64,000 bases of DNA from Spongiactinospora rosea (GTDB taxonomy: Bacteria > Actinomycetota > Actinomycetes > Streptosporangiales > Streptosporangiaceae). Below, one piece after another: positions 1 through 7,647 of the stretch. The stretch lies in assembly GCF_003315795.1 (NCBI RefSeq), contig NZ_QMEY01000001.1, forward strand, positions 868,001 to 932,000, in the 5' to 3' direction. Under the pieces are notes generated by a model that saw nothing but the letters and a program-made list of their open reading frames with translations, searched no databases and was not told the origin of the DNA. How positions within the stretch are numbered: the stretch's first letter is position 1; each line of letters opens with the position of its first letter. The position numbers and the translations under genes were made by a program.

Positions 1-621
1 GTGATCCTCACCTGCCGTGACGGCGGCCGGGCCGCCGTCACGGCCTTCCTGGCGCGCGTCATCGACCGCCCCCCGGGACGGGCCCGCTGGTACGTCGCCG
101 CGACCCTGCTGCCCGCCGCCATCGGTACGCTCACGTGGACCTTCGGCCGGCTCGCGGGCGACATCGGCTCGGTGCTCCCGGAGTCGCTCGTGGCCTTGCC
201 GCTGATCCTCGCCGCGGCGCTGGTGGCCGCCGCGTGCGAGGAACTGGGCTGGACCGGCTACGCCACCGACCCGCTGCAATGCCGTTACGGCACGGCCGGG
301 GCCGGACTCCTACTCGGGGTCTTCTGGGCCGTGTGGCATCTGGTCCCCCTGCTGCAGGCCGGTCGCGGCGCGGCCTGGATCGGCGGCTGGTTCCTGGGCA
401 CGGTCGCGGCCCGGATGATCCTCGTCGGCCTGCGCAACGCCACCGCAGGAGTGTCGGCGGCGATCCTGATGCACGCCATGCTCAACGTCACCGCCGCCTA
501 CACCCCCGGCTACGACGAGCCCGTCGCCCCGCTGCTGTCCGCCCTGCTCACCGTCGTGGCCGCCGCGGGCGTGATGCGGCTCAGGTCGTGCCGGGCCGGT
601 GGCGAGGGTCGTCGAGGATGA
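1..621 (+). CDS. CPBP-family intramembrane metalloprotease, probably 5'-truncated by the window
   Basis: Membrane protein of the CPBP (CAAX protease and bacteriocin-processing) family. The glutamate pair is at residues 80-81 in EELGW, the first histidine motif is WHLVP near 113, and the second is MHAMLN near 158-162. The hydrophobic segments fit an integral membrane fold. The usual Arg of the EExxxR motif is replaced by Thr85, so activity is uncertain. The reading frame is open at base 1 and family members usually run 230-300 residues, so the true start probably lies upstream. The last 41 bases overlap the convergent TetR gene. Substrate unknown. Confidence 0.75.
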   Translation: MILTCRDGGRAAVTAFLARVIDRPPGRARWYVAATLLPAAIGTLTWTFGRLAGDIGSVLPESLVALPLILAAALVAAACEELGWTGYATDPLQCRYGTAGAGLLLGVFWAVWHLVPLLQAGRGAAWIGGWFLGTVAARMILVGLRNATAGVSAAILMHAMLNVTAAYTPGYDEPVAPLLSALLTVVAAAGVMRLRSCRAGGEGRRG

Positions 622-1153
622 TCGCGGCGGCGCGGGCGCGGACCTGGGCGGGGGAGCGGCCGTCGTGTTCCGCGGCCAGGAAGTGGTGGCCGATGGCCAG
701 GCAGAAGGCGAGCAGGCTGCGGGCCTCCACCTCGTCGGGGTCGGTGCAGAAGGTGGCGATCTGTTCGCGCAGCAGGGCGATGCGCCGGTTGTCCACACGG
801 CGCAGGCGCTCGGCGACGGCGGCATCGCGGCGGGCCCAGTCCCGTACCGCCAGATCGACCGGCAGCAGCCGCTCGGAGAGCGTGAGCAGGCCGGCCAGCC
901 GGACCTTGGCCCGGGCGTCGCCGCCCTCGCGTTCGACCCGCTCGACGACCTCGTCGACGCTCTCCCGCTCCCAGGTGTCGAGCATCGCCGCGAGGAGCGC
1001 GTTGCGGTCGCTGAAGTAGCCGTAGAAGCCGCCCTTGGTCACCCCCAGCGCCTTGGCCAGCACCTCCACCCGGACCGCGTCCACACCGGACGCGGCCAGC
1101 ACCCGCAGCCCCTCGTCGATCCACTTCTCGCGCGGTGTGCGCAGTGCGCCCAT
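581..1153 (-). CDS. TetR-family transcriptional regulator
   Basis: 190-residue TetR/AcrR-type repressor. The N-terminal helix-turn-helix (about residues 12-58) contains the typical GVTKGGFYGYFSDRNALLAAM signature split around the recognition helix. The C-terminal part would bind a ligand and dimerise. A GAGGTGAG ribosome site precedes the ATG. The gene is divergent from a monooxygenase/DUF2867 pair, and the shared promoter carries two 18-bp palindromes of the same consensus. It therefore very likely represses both itself and the downstream pair. Ligand unknown. Confidence 0.9.
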   Translation of the reverse strand: MGALRTPREKWIDEGLRVLAASGVDAVRVEVLAKALGVTKGGFYGYFSDRNALLAAMLDTWERESVDEVVERVEREGGDARAKVRLAGLLTLSERLLPVDLAVRDWARRDAAVAERLRRVDNRRIALLREQIATFCTDPDEVEARSLLAFCLAIGHHFLAAEHDGRSPAQVRARAAAIILDDPRHRPGTT

Positions 1154-1182
1154 GTGCGGCTCACCTCACCCTCTCCCCTTGG

Positions 1183-1234
1183 TTGTACGTAGCCGTACAA
1201 CGGGTCTATGGTTGCATTATACGGCACCGTATAA
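1183..1234. promoter_or_regulatory. Two TetR-type operators in a divergent promoter
   Basis: Two palindromes, TTGTACGTAGCCGTACAA (1183-1200) and TTATACGGCACCGTATAA (1217-1234), share the half-site TTrTACG and the same 18-bp register. Their centres are 34 bp apart. The first overlaps a possible -35 (TTGTAC) whose -10 would be TATGGT at 1207. The second lies just upstream of the AAGGAGG ribosome site of the monooxygenase gene. The position between a TetR gene and its divergent neighbour makes them the probable operators. Confidence 0.8.
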
Positions 1235-1252
1235 CTCAAGGAGGACGCCGTC

Positions 1253-1540
1253 ATGTCGTTCGGCTTCGTGGCCTTCCACTACCCCGCCCCCGAGCACGTC
1301 GAGGAGTTCGTCGCCCGCTGCCACCAGGTCGCCGAGCTGTCGCGGTCCCAGCCGGGCCACCTGTCCACCGAGGTCTGGGTCACCCCGGACCAGGAGGCCG
1401 TCGTCACCACCGGCTCGTTCGCCTCCGAGGAGGCGTTCCGAGCGGCGGCCGAGGGCGCCCGCGAACTGGGCGCGACGCCCGACGGCCTGAGCGAGCTCGA
1501 GGTCCGGCCCCGCCAGGTCCACTGGCTCGTGTCGCGGTGA
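1253..1540 (+). CDS. Antibiotic biosynthesis monooxygenase (ABM) domain protein
   Basis: 95-residue single-domain protein of the dimeric alpha/beta-barrel ABM type. Members act as cofactor-free oxygenases or quinol-modifying enzymes. The pattern of an N-terminal strand (FGFVAFHYPAPEHVEEF), a middle GHLSTEVWVT strand and a C-terminal strand fits the fold. AAGGAGG lies 8 nt before the ATG. It is the first gene of a likely two-gene operon with the DUF2867 gene 13 nt downstream, under the TetR operators. The substrate cannot be read from the sequence. Confidence 0.75.
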   Translation: MSFGFVAFHYPAPEHVEEFVARCHQVAELSRSQPGHLSTEVWVTPDQEAVVTTGSFASEEAFRAAAEGARELGATPDGLSELEVRPRQVHWLVSR

Positions 1541-1553
1541 CGGGGCGGAGGAC

Positions 1554-2141
1554 ATGTCGATGCGGCTCCCCGTCGCCGAGCACACCTCGCGACCGTGGCG
1601 GATCCACGAGATCACACCGGACTTCCGCGTCGAGGACGTGTGGGCCTTCCGCACGCCCGGCGCCGGTCCGGACGACTTCCCCGCGATGCTGGCCGCGCTG
1701 CGTGCCCGTACCGCGCCGAAGTACCAGAGCCGGCCGGTCAGGTTCCTGTTCGCGGTCCGCTGGAAGGTCGGCGCGCTGCTCGGCTGGGACGAGCCCGGCG
1801 CGGGCCTCGGCGGGCGGGTCGGCACCCTGTGCGACCGCCTGCCGGACGACCTGCGCCGGGCCCCCGGCGTGAAGGACCCCAACTTCCCGTTCACCCCGGT
1901 CTATGAGCTCGCCGACGAGTCCGCCCAGGAACTGGCCAACAAGACCGTCCACACCATCTGTCACCTGGGCTGGGTGCCGAACGGGGCCGGTGGACACGAG
2001 CTGCGCATGGCGGCCCTGGTCAAGCCGAACGGCCTGTTCGGCACGGTCTACATGGCCTGCATCAAGCCGTTCCGCCACCTCATCGTCTATCCGGCCATGA
2101 CCCGCCGCTGGGAACACGCCTGGCGGGTCAGGCGGGCTTGA
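1554..2141 (+). CDS. DUF2867 domain protein
   Basis: 195 residues, recognised as DUF2867 by its run of tryptophan-rich strands, including FLFAVRWKVGALLGWD and a C-terminal FRHLIVYPAM segment. This family often occurs fused to or beside SDR/NmrA oxidoreductases; its activity is not established. GGAGG is only 2 nt from the first ATG but 8 nt from the second (1560), so translation may begin at 1560. It is co-transcribed with the ABM gene and its end overlaps the convergent methyltransferase by 14 bases. Confidence 0.7.
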   Translation: MSMRLPVAEHTSRPWRIHEITPDFRVEDVWAFRTPGAGPDDFPAMLAALRARTAPKYQSRPVRFLFAVRWKVGALLGWDEPGAGLGGRVGTLCDRLPDDLRRAPGVKDPNFPFTPVYELADESAQELANKTVHTICHLGWVPNGAGGHELRMAALVKPNGLFGTVYMACIKPFRHLIVYPAMTRRWEHAWRVRRA

Positions 2142-2889
2142 CCGCCTCGACCAGGACCCTGGTGGAGTGGGCGACGAACGGGCCTTCCCGTTCGATCAGA
2201 TCGTGCAGGTCGCGCAGCCGGTCGCGGTGACGCTCGACGGTGAAGCCGGGGACGATCCAGATCACCTTGCGCAGGAAGTAGACGATCGTGCCGATGTCGG
2301 TGAACTCCATCCGCAGCCGCTCCGGGCGCAGGCCGACGACCTCCAGGCCGGCCGCGCGGGCGTCGGCGGACTCGATGTCGGGGTGGCGGGTGCGCCTGAC
2401 CTCCTCCGGCTGTGGCCCGAGGAAGAACTCCGTCAGCTCGAACACGCTGGCCGGGCCGACGTGCTGGGCGAAGTAGGTGCCGCCGGGGCGGAGCACCCGG
2501 GTGATCTCCGCCCACCACACGGTGGCCGGATGGCGGCTGGTCACCAGGTCGAACGCGGCGTCGCCGAACGGCAGCGGCGGCTCGTCGGGGGTCGCGACGA
2601 CCACCACACCCCGGGGGTGGAGCAACGCGGTGGCCTTGGCGACGTTGGGCGGCCATGACTCGGTGACGGCCATGGTCGGCGGCAGCTTCCCGGCCCCGGC
2701 CAGCACCTCGCCCCCGCCGGTCTGGATGTCGAGCGCGGCGCCGGCCTTGGCGAGCCGCGCGCTCATCAGCCGCTGGTAGCCCCAGGAGGGGCGCTCCTCG
2801 GTGGCCCGGCCCGCGAGCCAGGAGAAGTCCCACCCCGCGACGGGGGCCGCCTCGGCCTCGGCCACCAACTCGTCAAAGCCGCGTCCCAT
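2128..2889 (-). CDS. Class I SAM-dependent methyltransferase
   Basis: 253 residues with a Rossmann methyltransferase core. Motif I is LDIQTGGGE near residues 53-61, an acidic/proline-rich motif lies in TPDEPPLPFGDAAFDLV, and the post-motif is ITRVLRPGGTYF. Resembles RrmA-like and other small-molecule or rRNA methyltransferases, but nothing visible fixes the substrate. A run of six G just upstream of the ATG serves as ribosome site. Monocistronic and convergent to the DUF2867 gene. Confidence 0.75.
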   Translation of the reverse strand: MGRGFDELVAEAEAAPVAGWDFSWLAGRATEERPSWGYQRLMSARLAKAGAALDIQTGGGEVLAGAGKLPPTMAVTESWPPNVAKATALLHPRGVVVVATPDEPPLPFGDAAFDLVTSRHPATVWWAEITRVLRPGGTYFAQHVGPASVFELTEFFLGPQPEEVRRTRHPDIESADARAAGLEVVGLRPERLRMEFTDIGTIVYFLRKVIWIVPGFTVERHRDRLRDLHDLIEREGPFVAHSTRVLVEAVKPA

Positions 2890-2983
2890 CCCCCCATGCT
2901 CTCAGGGGAGGAGCGGGCCGGGGAACCGGTTTTCCGGCCCGTGGCCGGGGGCGGTCATGGCCACCCCAGGTAACCTGCGAGCC

Positions 2984-3235
2984 ATGGAGGACGCGCTCAC
3001 CTCGCTCGGCAGGGCGGGTTTTTCGCCCGGCACCGCACTGGACATCCTCTACTTGGGGGTCGCCGCGGGCCGGGAGCCGGACTCGTCGCTGCTCTCGGGG
3101 GAGCTGACACCGGGGGAGTTTCCGCTGCTCAGCGCCGCTGTCACGGCCGGACGTGAGCCGGCCGCGCGGTTCGGCTTCGCGCTCGACGCGATGCCGTCCG
3201 GGTTCGAGGCGGCACGCGGGCCGGGCCGGGCGTAG
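2984..3235 (+). CDS. Stand-alone TetR C-terminal-like domain, no HTH
   Basis: 83 residues resembling only the C-terminal ligand domain of TetR/AcrR repressors (pattern ALDILYLGVAAGRE then FPLLSAAVTAGREP then FGFALDAM). No DNA-binding domain precedes it. It could be a relic of a regulator, but TAACCT ends exactly 7 nt before the ATG, the leaderless-promoter pattern seen at many genes here, so it may still be expressed. It ends 4 nt before the PP2C-like gene and may be coupled to it. Confidence 0.5.
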   Translation: MEDALTSLGRAGFSPGTALDILYLGVAAGREPDSSLLSGELTPGEFPLLSAAVTAGREPAARFGFALDAMPSGFEAARGPGRA

Positions 3236-3239
3236 CGGA

Positions 3240-3986
3240 ATGCGGGTCACCTTCGCGACCGCGCCGGGCGCGGACCACAACGAAGACCTCGTGGTCGCCG
3301 CGCCCACCTGGGCGTTCGTCCTGGACGGGGCCACCGTGCCGCCGGGCGTGCGCACCGGCTGCGTCCACGACGTGTCCTGGCTGGTCGCCCGGCTCGGCGC
3401 GGCCCTGGTGAACGGGCTCAGCACCCGGCCCGGCGAGCCGCTGCCCGGCCTGGTGGCCGGGGCGATCGAGCGGACCATGGCCGCGCACGCCGCCACCTGC
3501 GACCTCACCGACCCCGACTCGCCGTCCGCCACGGTGACGGTGCTGCGCGAGCGCGGCGACGCGCTGGACTACCTGGTGCTGTGCGACTCGCCGCTCGTGC
3601 TGGTCCGGGCCGATGGCGAGCCGATCGTGGTCCATGACGACCGGGTCGAGCGGCTGCCCGGCGGCCGGCCGTACGGCAACGCGCTGGTGCGGGCGCACCG
3701 CAACCGGCCGGGCGGATTCTGGGTGGCCTCCACCGCGCCCGAGGCGGCCCATGAGGCGATCACCGGGACGGTGGAACGCGCGCCGGTGACCGCCGCCCTG
3801 CTGGTCACCGACGGGATATCGCGGCTGGCGGAGTGGTACGGCGTGCCGTGGCGGGAAGTGGTCGCGACCGCCGCGACGTACGGGCCGCACGAGCTGATCA
3901 CGCAGGTCCGGGCCGCCGAGCGCGAGCACGGCCCCCGGTACGGCAAGCCGCACGACGACGCGACGGCCGCCTGGGTCACCTGGTGA
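3240..3986 (+). CDS. PP2C-like protein phosphatase
   Basis: 248 residues with the PP2C pattern. The first metal-binding motif is VLDGAT near residues 27-32, a second is TDGISR near 190, and the C-terminal motif is PHDDAT near 240. Expected to be a cytosolic metal-dependent Ser/Thr phosphatase. It is shorter than eukaryotic PP2C and has no transmembrane or sensor domain. The ATG lies 4 nt after the stop of the preceding small gene and lacks its own ribosome site, suggesting translational coupling. Substrate unknown. Confidence 0.7.
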   Translation: MRVTFATAPGADHNEDLVVAAPTWAFVLDGATVPPGVRTGCVHDVSWLVARLGAALVNGLSTRPGEPLPGLVAGAIERTMAAHAATCDLTDPDSPSATVTVLRERGDALDYLVLCDSPLVLVRADGEPIVVHDDRVERLPGGRPYGNALVRAHRNRPGGFWVASTAPEAAHEAITGTVERAPVTAALLVTDGISRLAEWYGVPWREVVATAATYGPHELITQVRAAEREHGPRYGKPHDDATAAWVTW

Positions 3987-4047
3987 ACGGACGGCCGGGC
4001 GGTGCGCCGCCCGGCCCTCGGGGCCGTCCATGGCCGTGTCCTATGGC

Positions 4048-4278
4048 CTAGCGGTGCCTCCTGCACTCGACCCGCACCCACTTGCCATGCCGCTTACAGA
4101 ACCTGCACCACCGGTTCTTCCACCAGCGCCACCGGCACTGCTGGGCCTCCGTGGCGCAGCTCAGGGTCGTGGAGACGGTCTTGGCGACGGCCGGGGCGGT
4201 GGCCTGCGCCGGTGCCGCCGCCGGTGCGACGAGCGTCGCGGCGGTGAGGGCCAGAGTGGCGAGAGTGTTCCTGAGCAT
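4048..4278 (-). CDS. Small secreted, strongly cationic Trp/Arg/Cys-rich peptide
   Basis: 76-residue precursor. The N-terminal Ala/Leu-rich signal peptide ends around an AQA/APA site. The mature part of about 50 residues has 5 Cys, 5 Trp and roughly 13 Lys/Arg against 2 Glu (net charge near +11), including the stretch RWRWWKNRWCRFCKRHGKW. The composition is that of membrane-active antimicrobial peptides, but no known bacteriocin family is recognised and no immunity or modification gene adjoins. The ATG at 4278 has a GGGGTGAT ribosome site; a GTG at 4287 is an alternative start. Confidence 0.6.
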   Translation of the reverse strand: MLRNTLATLALTAATLVAPAAAPAQATAPAVAKTVSTTLSCATEAQQCRWRWWKNRWCRFCKRHGKWVRVECRRHR

Positions 4279-4491
4279 GGGGATCACCCCGTGTTTCTGC
4301 GGAAAGGGCCCCGATCCTTGCGACCTGGGCCGGACGAGCGCCGAAACGGGCCTGCGGAACCGAAAGCGCCGTACCGGCGCGTGATCTACGACTTCAACGC
4401 TAACGGGGGGTCACCAGGGGAGACACCCTGTGGCGGCAAAGGAGTGATTACTCCGCGTTCGACCCGTTCGCGGTCGGTGAACGGGCCGAAG

Positions 4492-4529
4492 CCGTACGGC
4501 GACGGCGTTCGCGGCACGCCGCCGTACGG
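4492..4529. terminator. Inverted repeat after the orphan binding-protein gene
   Basis: Ten-base arms CCGTACGGCG (4492-4501) and CGCCGTACGG (4520-4529) with an 18-nt loop lie just 3' of the minus-strand gene ending at 4561. There is no T-run, as is usual for actinobacterial terminators. It could equally be an operator for the cationic-peptide gene. Four GGTCACC words lie nearby (4409, 4534, 4550, 4559). The rest of 4279-4560 shows no gene. Confidence 0.35.
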
Positions 4530-4560
4530 TAAAGGTCACCAGGGCACCAGGTCACCCCGG

Positions 4561-5739
4561 TCACCAGGCGGGCACGAGATCGGCGGTGATCGGCACCTCC
4601 GGCACGGCGGTGTTGGTGACCACGGTCAGCTCGTGGCCGTCGCGGGTCGGCCGCCACTGGCCGCCGATCAGCGGCACCAGCGCGATGTTGGGCGTCGGGC
4701 CGCCGGTCCAGTCGAGCGGGCCCGCGATGGTCGTCAGGCGGGTGCGGGCGAGCGCCTGGGCGACGGCCGCCCGGTCGGCGGGGTCGGCGGCGCCCGCCAG
4801 GGCGTGCCAGGCGACCTCGACGAGGGCGTGCGCGAGGCCGAGCGGCTGGAGCCACGGGTGGCCGGTGCCGTGCTGGTAGGCCCAGGCCAGGTCGGCGGCG
4901 GTCGTGCCGTCCAGCGAGGATCGGTAGGGGTGGGCGGGCGTCCAGTAGACCAGGGTGCCCACGCGCGCCCGGGCCAGCTCCTCGCCCGCCTGCCGCCGGT
5001 GCGGGTAGGCGAGCCAGCGCGAGCTGGTGATCAGCCGGGGGCGCAGCCCCGCCTGGACGGCCTGGCGGTGGAAGGTCGCGAGGTCCGCGCCGGTCGAGGC
5101 GCTGGTGACGACATCGGCGTCGTACCGGCGCAGGCGTTCGAGCTGCGGGTCGAACCGCGCCGCGGGCTCGGGATAGCCGCCGAGGTCGATCAGGGCGTGG
5201 CCGCGGGCCGCCGCCACGGAGGTGAACCCGTGACGGGTGTGCCGCATCAGCCGCCCGTGCAGGCCGTCGTTCCACAGGCAGCCGACCGGACGCCCGGGGG
5301 CCAGCATGTCCCACATCTCGGCGAACACGGCGGCGATGTCGTCCAGGCCCCAGGCGAAGTGGTAGGTCCACCGGAAGCGCTCCTGGCGGTCGATGTCGCG
5401 CCGGTGGACGTACGCCTGCCAGGGGAACGTGGTGGACACGCACGGCACCTGGAGGGCTTCGCAGGCGTCGGCCACCGCGGGCAGCACCTGGGTGCCCGCC
5501 ATGGTGAGCACGATGTGCGCGCCCTCCGCGCCGGCCAGCTCGCGCACCGCGCGCCGGGCTCGTAGCGGGTCGGACCGGCTGTCGCGTACCGCGATCCGCA
5601 CCGGCCGGCCGGCCACCGCGGGCAGCCTGGGCGCCAGCCGCCCGAGGACGAACGCCAGCGCGTCGCCGAGCCGGGCCAGCCGCCCGGTCCGCGGGACCAC
5701 CGCGCCGATGCACAACGGTGCCGTCGTTTCCATCATCAC
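4561..5739 (-). CDS. Orphan branched-chain amino-acid-binding-like protein without signal peptide
   Basis: 392 residues of the type I periplasmic-binding fold (Peripla_BP_6/LivJ type). It opens with LCIGAVVPRTGRLARLGDAL and continues with alternating Rossmann-like lobes. ABC receptors of this class carry a lipoprotein signal; here the protein starts directly with the first strand and has no lipobox. No permease or ATPase gene is adjacent. It may be a cytosolic ligand sensor or amidase-regulator (AmiC) type. A CGAGGTGATG context supports the start. Confidence 0.65.
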   Translation of the reverse strand: MMMETTAPLCIGAVVPRTGRLARLGDALAFVLGRLAPRLPAVAGRPVRIAVRDSRSDPLRARRAVRELAGAEGAHIVLTMAGTQVLPAVADACEALQVPCVSTTFPWQAYVHRRDIDRQERFRWTYHFAWGLDDIAAVFAEMWDMLAPGRPVGCLWNDGLHGRLMRHTRHGFTSVAAARGHALIDLGGYPEPAARFDPQLERLRRYDADVVTSASTGADLATFHRQAVQAGLRPRLITSSRWLAYPHRRQAGEELARARVGTLVYWTPAHPYRSSLDGTTAADLAWAYQHGTGHPWLQPLGLAHALVEVAWHALAGAADPADRAAVAQALARTRLTTIAGPLDWTGGPTPNIALVPLIGGQWRPTRDGHELTVVTNTAVPEVPITADLVPAW

Positions 5740-5793
5740 CTCGCTGAACGGCCGGATCGCGGGCCACCGGCGGTGTGGCCCCGATCGCGGGTG

Positions 5794-6144
5794 CTACTTG
5801 GTGACGCAGGTCGTCCGGCTGACCACGGCGATGGTCTCGTTGCCGCAGTTGTTGCCGTGTCCGGAGGCGTTGCGGGCGAACAGCAGGTTGGACAGCGTGC
5901 CGCCGCTCGGGCCGGTCAGGTCGCCCCCGTGGTGGTGCCCGTCCTTGGTCACGCAGGTGCGGTCCTTGAGCAGGGCGATCTTGCCCGTGCCGCACAGGTT
6001 GGCGTGGCCCGAGGAGTTACGGCCCGAGACGTTGGACAGCAGGCCGCCCGGCCCGCCGTCGTGGTCGCCGGTGCCGGCGAGGGCCGCGCCCGCCGGGGCG
6101 GTCACGATCGCGGCCACCGCCGCGAACTTCTGGAATCTCTGCAT
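5794..6144 (-). CDS. Secreted protein with two internal repeats
   Basis: 116 residues: an Ala-rich signal peptide (about 1-23) followed by two imperfect copies of a 35-residue unit, each built as GG-LSN--RN-SGH-N-CG---A----TCVTK. Each unit has two cysteines, probably one disulphide per repeat. The GH-N-CG core recalls chaplin-type cell-wall proteins, but the hydrophobic chaplin pattern is not met, so no family name is given. A GACGG context precedes the ATG at 6144. Likely exported and cell-surface or extracellular. Confidence 0.65.
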   Translation of the reverse strand: MQRFQKFAAVAAIVTAPAGAALAGTGDHDGGPGGLLSNVSGRNSSGHANLCGTGKIALLKDRTCVTKDGHHHGGDLTGPSGGTLSNLLFARNASGHGNNCGNETIAVVSRTTCVTK

Positions 6145-6248
6145 CGGTCCGTCCCTGTTCTGGTGTCCTTCGCCGCGTGTCGCGCGAAGGAGTGACGACA
6201 GAGAGTAACAGGGCGACCACGAATTGTCACAATGATCGTCAAGGCGGA

Positions 6249-7142
6249 TCAGGGCCGCAGCCGGTGGAACAGCTCCACGCGGGCGCGGTGGTATTCGAGG
6301 TCTTCGTCGTCGTGGACGACGCCCTCGGCGGCCACCTTGGTGAAGTAGGCGTACTCCCGGCGCAGCCGGTGCCGCAGAAGCTGCGCGAAGCTCTCCTCGT
6401 CCAGCTCCTCGGCGGTGCCCCCGGCCTCCAGGTAGCAGGCGATGAACTCCTTGCCGCCCGCCGGAAAGTCGTCTTCGCCCCATTCGAGCGCGGCGGAGGC
6501 CAGCTCCAGCTCCGGCGCGCCGACGAACGCCTCGTCCCAGTCCAGCACCGCGGTGATGACACCGTCGTGGATGAGGGTGTTGCCGGTGTAGTAGTCGCCG
6601 TGCAGGGGGTGGCGCCGGGTGTGCGTACGGTGAAACTCGGCCAGCCACCGGTCGAGCGCCGGGTCGGGCAGGCCGTCTGCGGGGTCGGGCACATCGGACG
6701 GGCCGTACAGGCCGTGCTCGGCGAACGAGGGGACCGGGCGCGGGCCGGGGCGGGCGTCGGCGAGCGCCCGGTGCAGCCGGGCCAGCAGCCGCGCGGCCTG
6801 CTCGCGCTGGGCGGGCACCTCCGATTCGGGCCAGGCCCCCTCGATGTACGGCCACAGCGACACCGGACGGCCCTCCACCCGGATCACGGTCGCCCCCTCC
6901 GGGGTGGGGATCGGGGTCACCGCCTCGGGGAACGTCGCGGCGGCGTGCCGGGCGACGGCGTGGCACCACTCGATCTCGGCCGAGCCCCGCCAGGTCGGGC
7001 CGATCCGGACGACGTGCCCGCCGATCCGGTAGGCCGCGGACTCCTCTCCGCCGAACAGCCGCTCCTCCTGCCCGCCCACTCCCCAGGTTGCGGCGAGGGC
7101 CTGCCGTGCGGCATCCGTAATGGGTGTTTCGGTATAGATCAC
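6249..7142 (-). CDS. Aminoglycoside phosphotransferase-family kinase
   Basis: 297 residues of the APH/choline-kinase fold. The catalytic loop is HGDYYTGNTLI (about 180-190), followed by the metal-binding VLDWDEAF. The N-lobe includes VVRIGPTW. Family members phosphorylate antibiotics, choline, homoserine or unknown small molecules; substrate cannot be inferred and resistance should not be assumed. The GTG start at 7142 is preceded by TAGCCT at a 6-nt spacing (minus strand), the leaderless pattern, which supports the chosen start. Confidence 0.75.
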   Translation of the reverse strand: MIYTETPITDAARQALAATWGVGGQEERLFGGEESAAYRIGGHVVRIGPTWRGSAEIEWCHAVARHAAATFPEAVTPIPTPEGATVIRVEGRPVSLWPYIEGAWPESEVPAQREQAARLLARLHRALADARPGPRPVPSFAEHGLYGPSDVPDPADGLPDPALDRWLAEFHRTHTRRHPLHGDYYTGNTLIHDGVITAVLDWDEAFVGAPELELASAALEWGEDDFPAGGKEFIACYLEAGGTAEELDEESFAQLLRHRLRREYAYFTKVAAEGVVHDDEDLEYHRARVELFHRLRP

Positions 7143-7223
7143 GTCATCAGGCTATGCGGACGCGCGTTCGGGAGGGCTTCGGCCGCGGCCCCCATCGCCC
7201 CGGGAAAGACCTAGACTTCAGTC

Positions 7224-7637
7224 ATGACCGAGACGTCGTGGCATGAGGAGCTTCGCTCCCGCGGCTATCGGGTGACGCCGCAGCGTCAGCTCGTCCTGGA
7301 GGCGGTCAAGGAGCTGGAGCACGCCACCCCCGAAGACATCTGCGTCCGCGTCCGTGAGACCGCGCGCGGGGTCAACATCTCGACCGTCTACCGCACCCTG
7401 GAGCTGCTCGAAGAGCTGGGCATGGTCACCCACACCCATCTCGGGCACGGCGCTCCGACCTACCACCTGGCCGCCGACGCCGATCACGTGCATCTGGTGT
7501 GCCGGGGCTGCGGCGAGGTGACCGAGATCCGACCCGAGCTGGTGCAGAGCCTGGTCACCACGCTCGACACCGAGCTGGGCTTCGACACCGACGTCCGCCA
7601 CCTGACCGTCTTCGGCCGCTGCCGGACGTGCAAGTAA
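7224..7637 (+). CDS. nur: Fur-family metalloregulator, Nur-like
   Basis: 137 residues, Fur fold: winged helix (about 1-75) with TPQRQLVLEAV, then the dimerisation/metal domain with Cys93-x2-Cys96 and Cys133-x2-Cys136. It is strikingly similar, as I recall the sequence, to Streptomyces Nur, the nickel-dependent repressor, and residue numbering matches. His33, His88, His90 and the other site His70, His72, His81, His126 are present, but the position of the Nur Ni ligand His86 is Ala. TAGACT lies 6 nt before the ATG (leaderless). It is followed 10 nt later by ygfZ, probably co-expressed. It could sense another metal. Confidence 0.75.
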   Translation: MTETSWHEELRSRGYRVTPQRQLVLEAVKELEHATPEDICVRVRETARGVNISTVYRTLELLEELGMVTHTHLGHGAPTYHLAADADHVHLVCRGCGEVTEIRPELVQSLVTTLDTELGFDTDVRHLTVFGRCRTCK

Positions 7638-7647
7638 TCTGAGTGCC

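Noticed and set aside
4405..4570. GGTCACC repeats as iterons or an origin
   Set aside because: Four irregularly spaced copies, two of them at or next to a gene end; no AT-rich region or replication gene nearby.
5794..6144. Chaplin
   Set aside because: The Cys spacing and GH-N-CG core are suggestive, but the hydrophobic beta-strand pattern of chaplins is missing.
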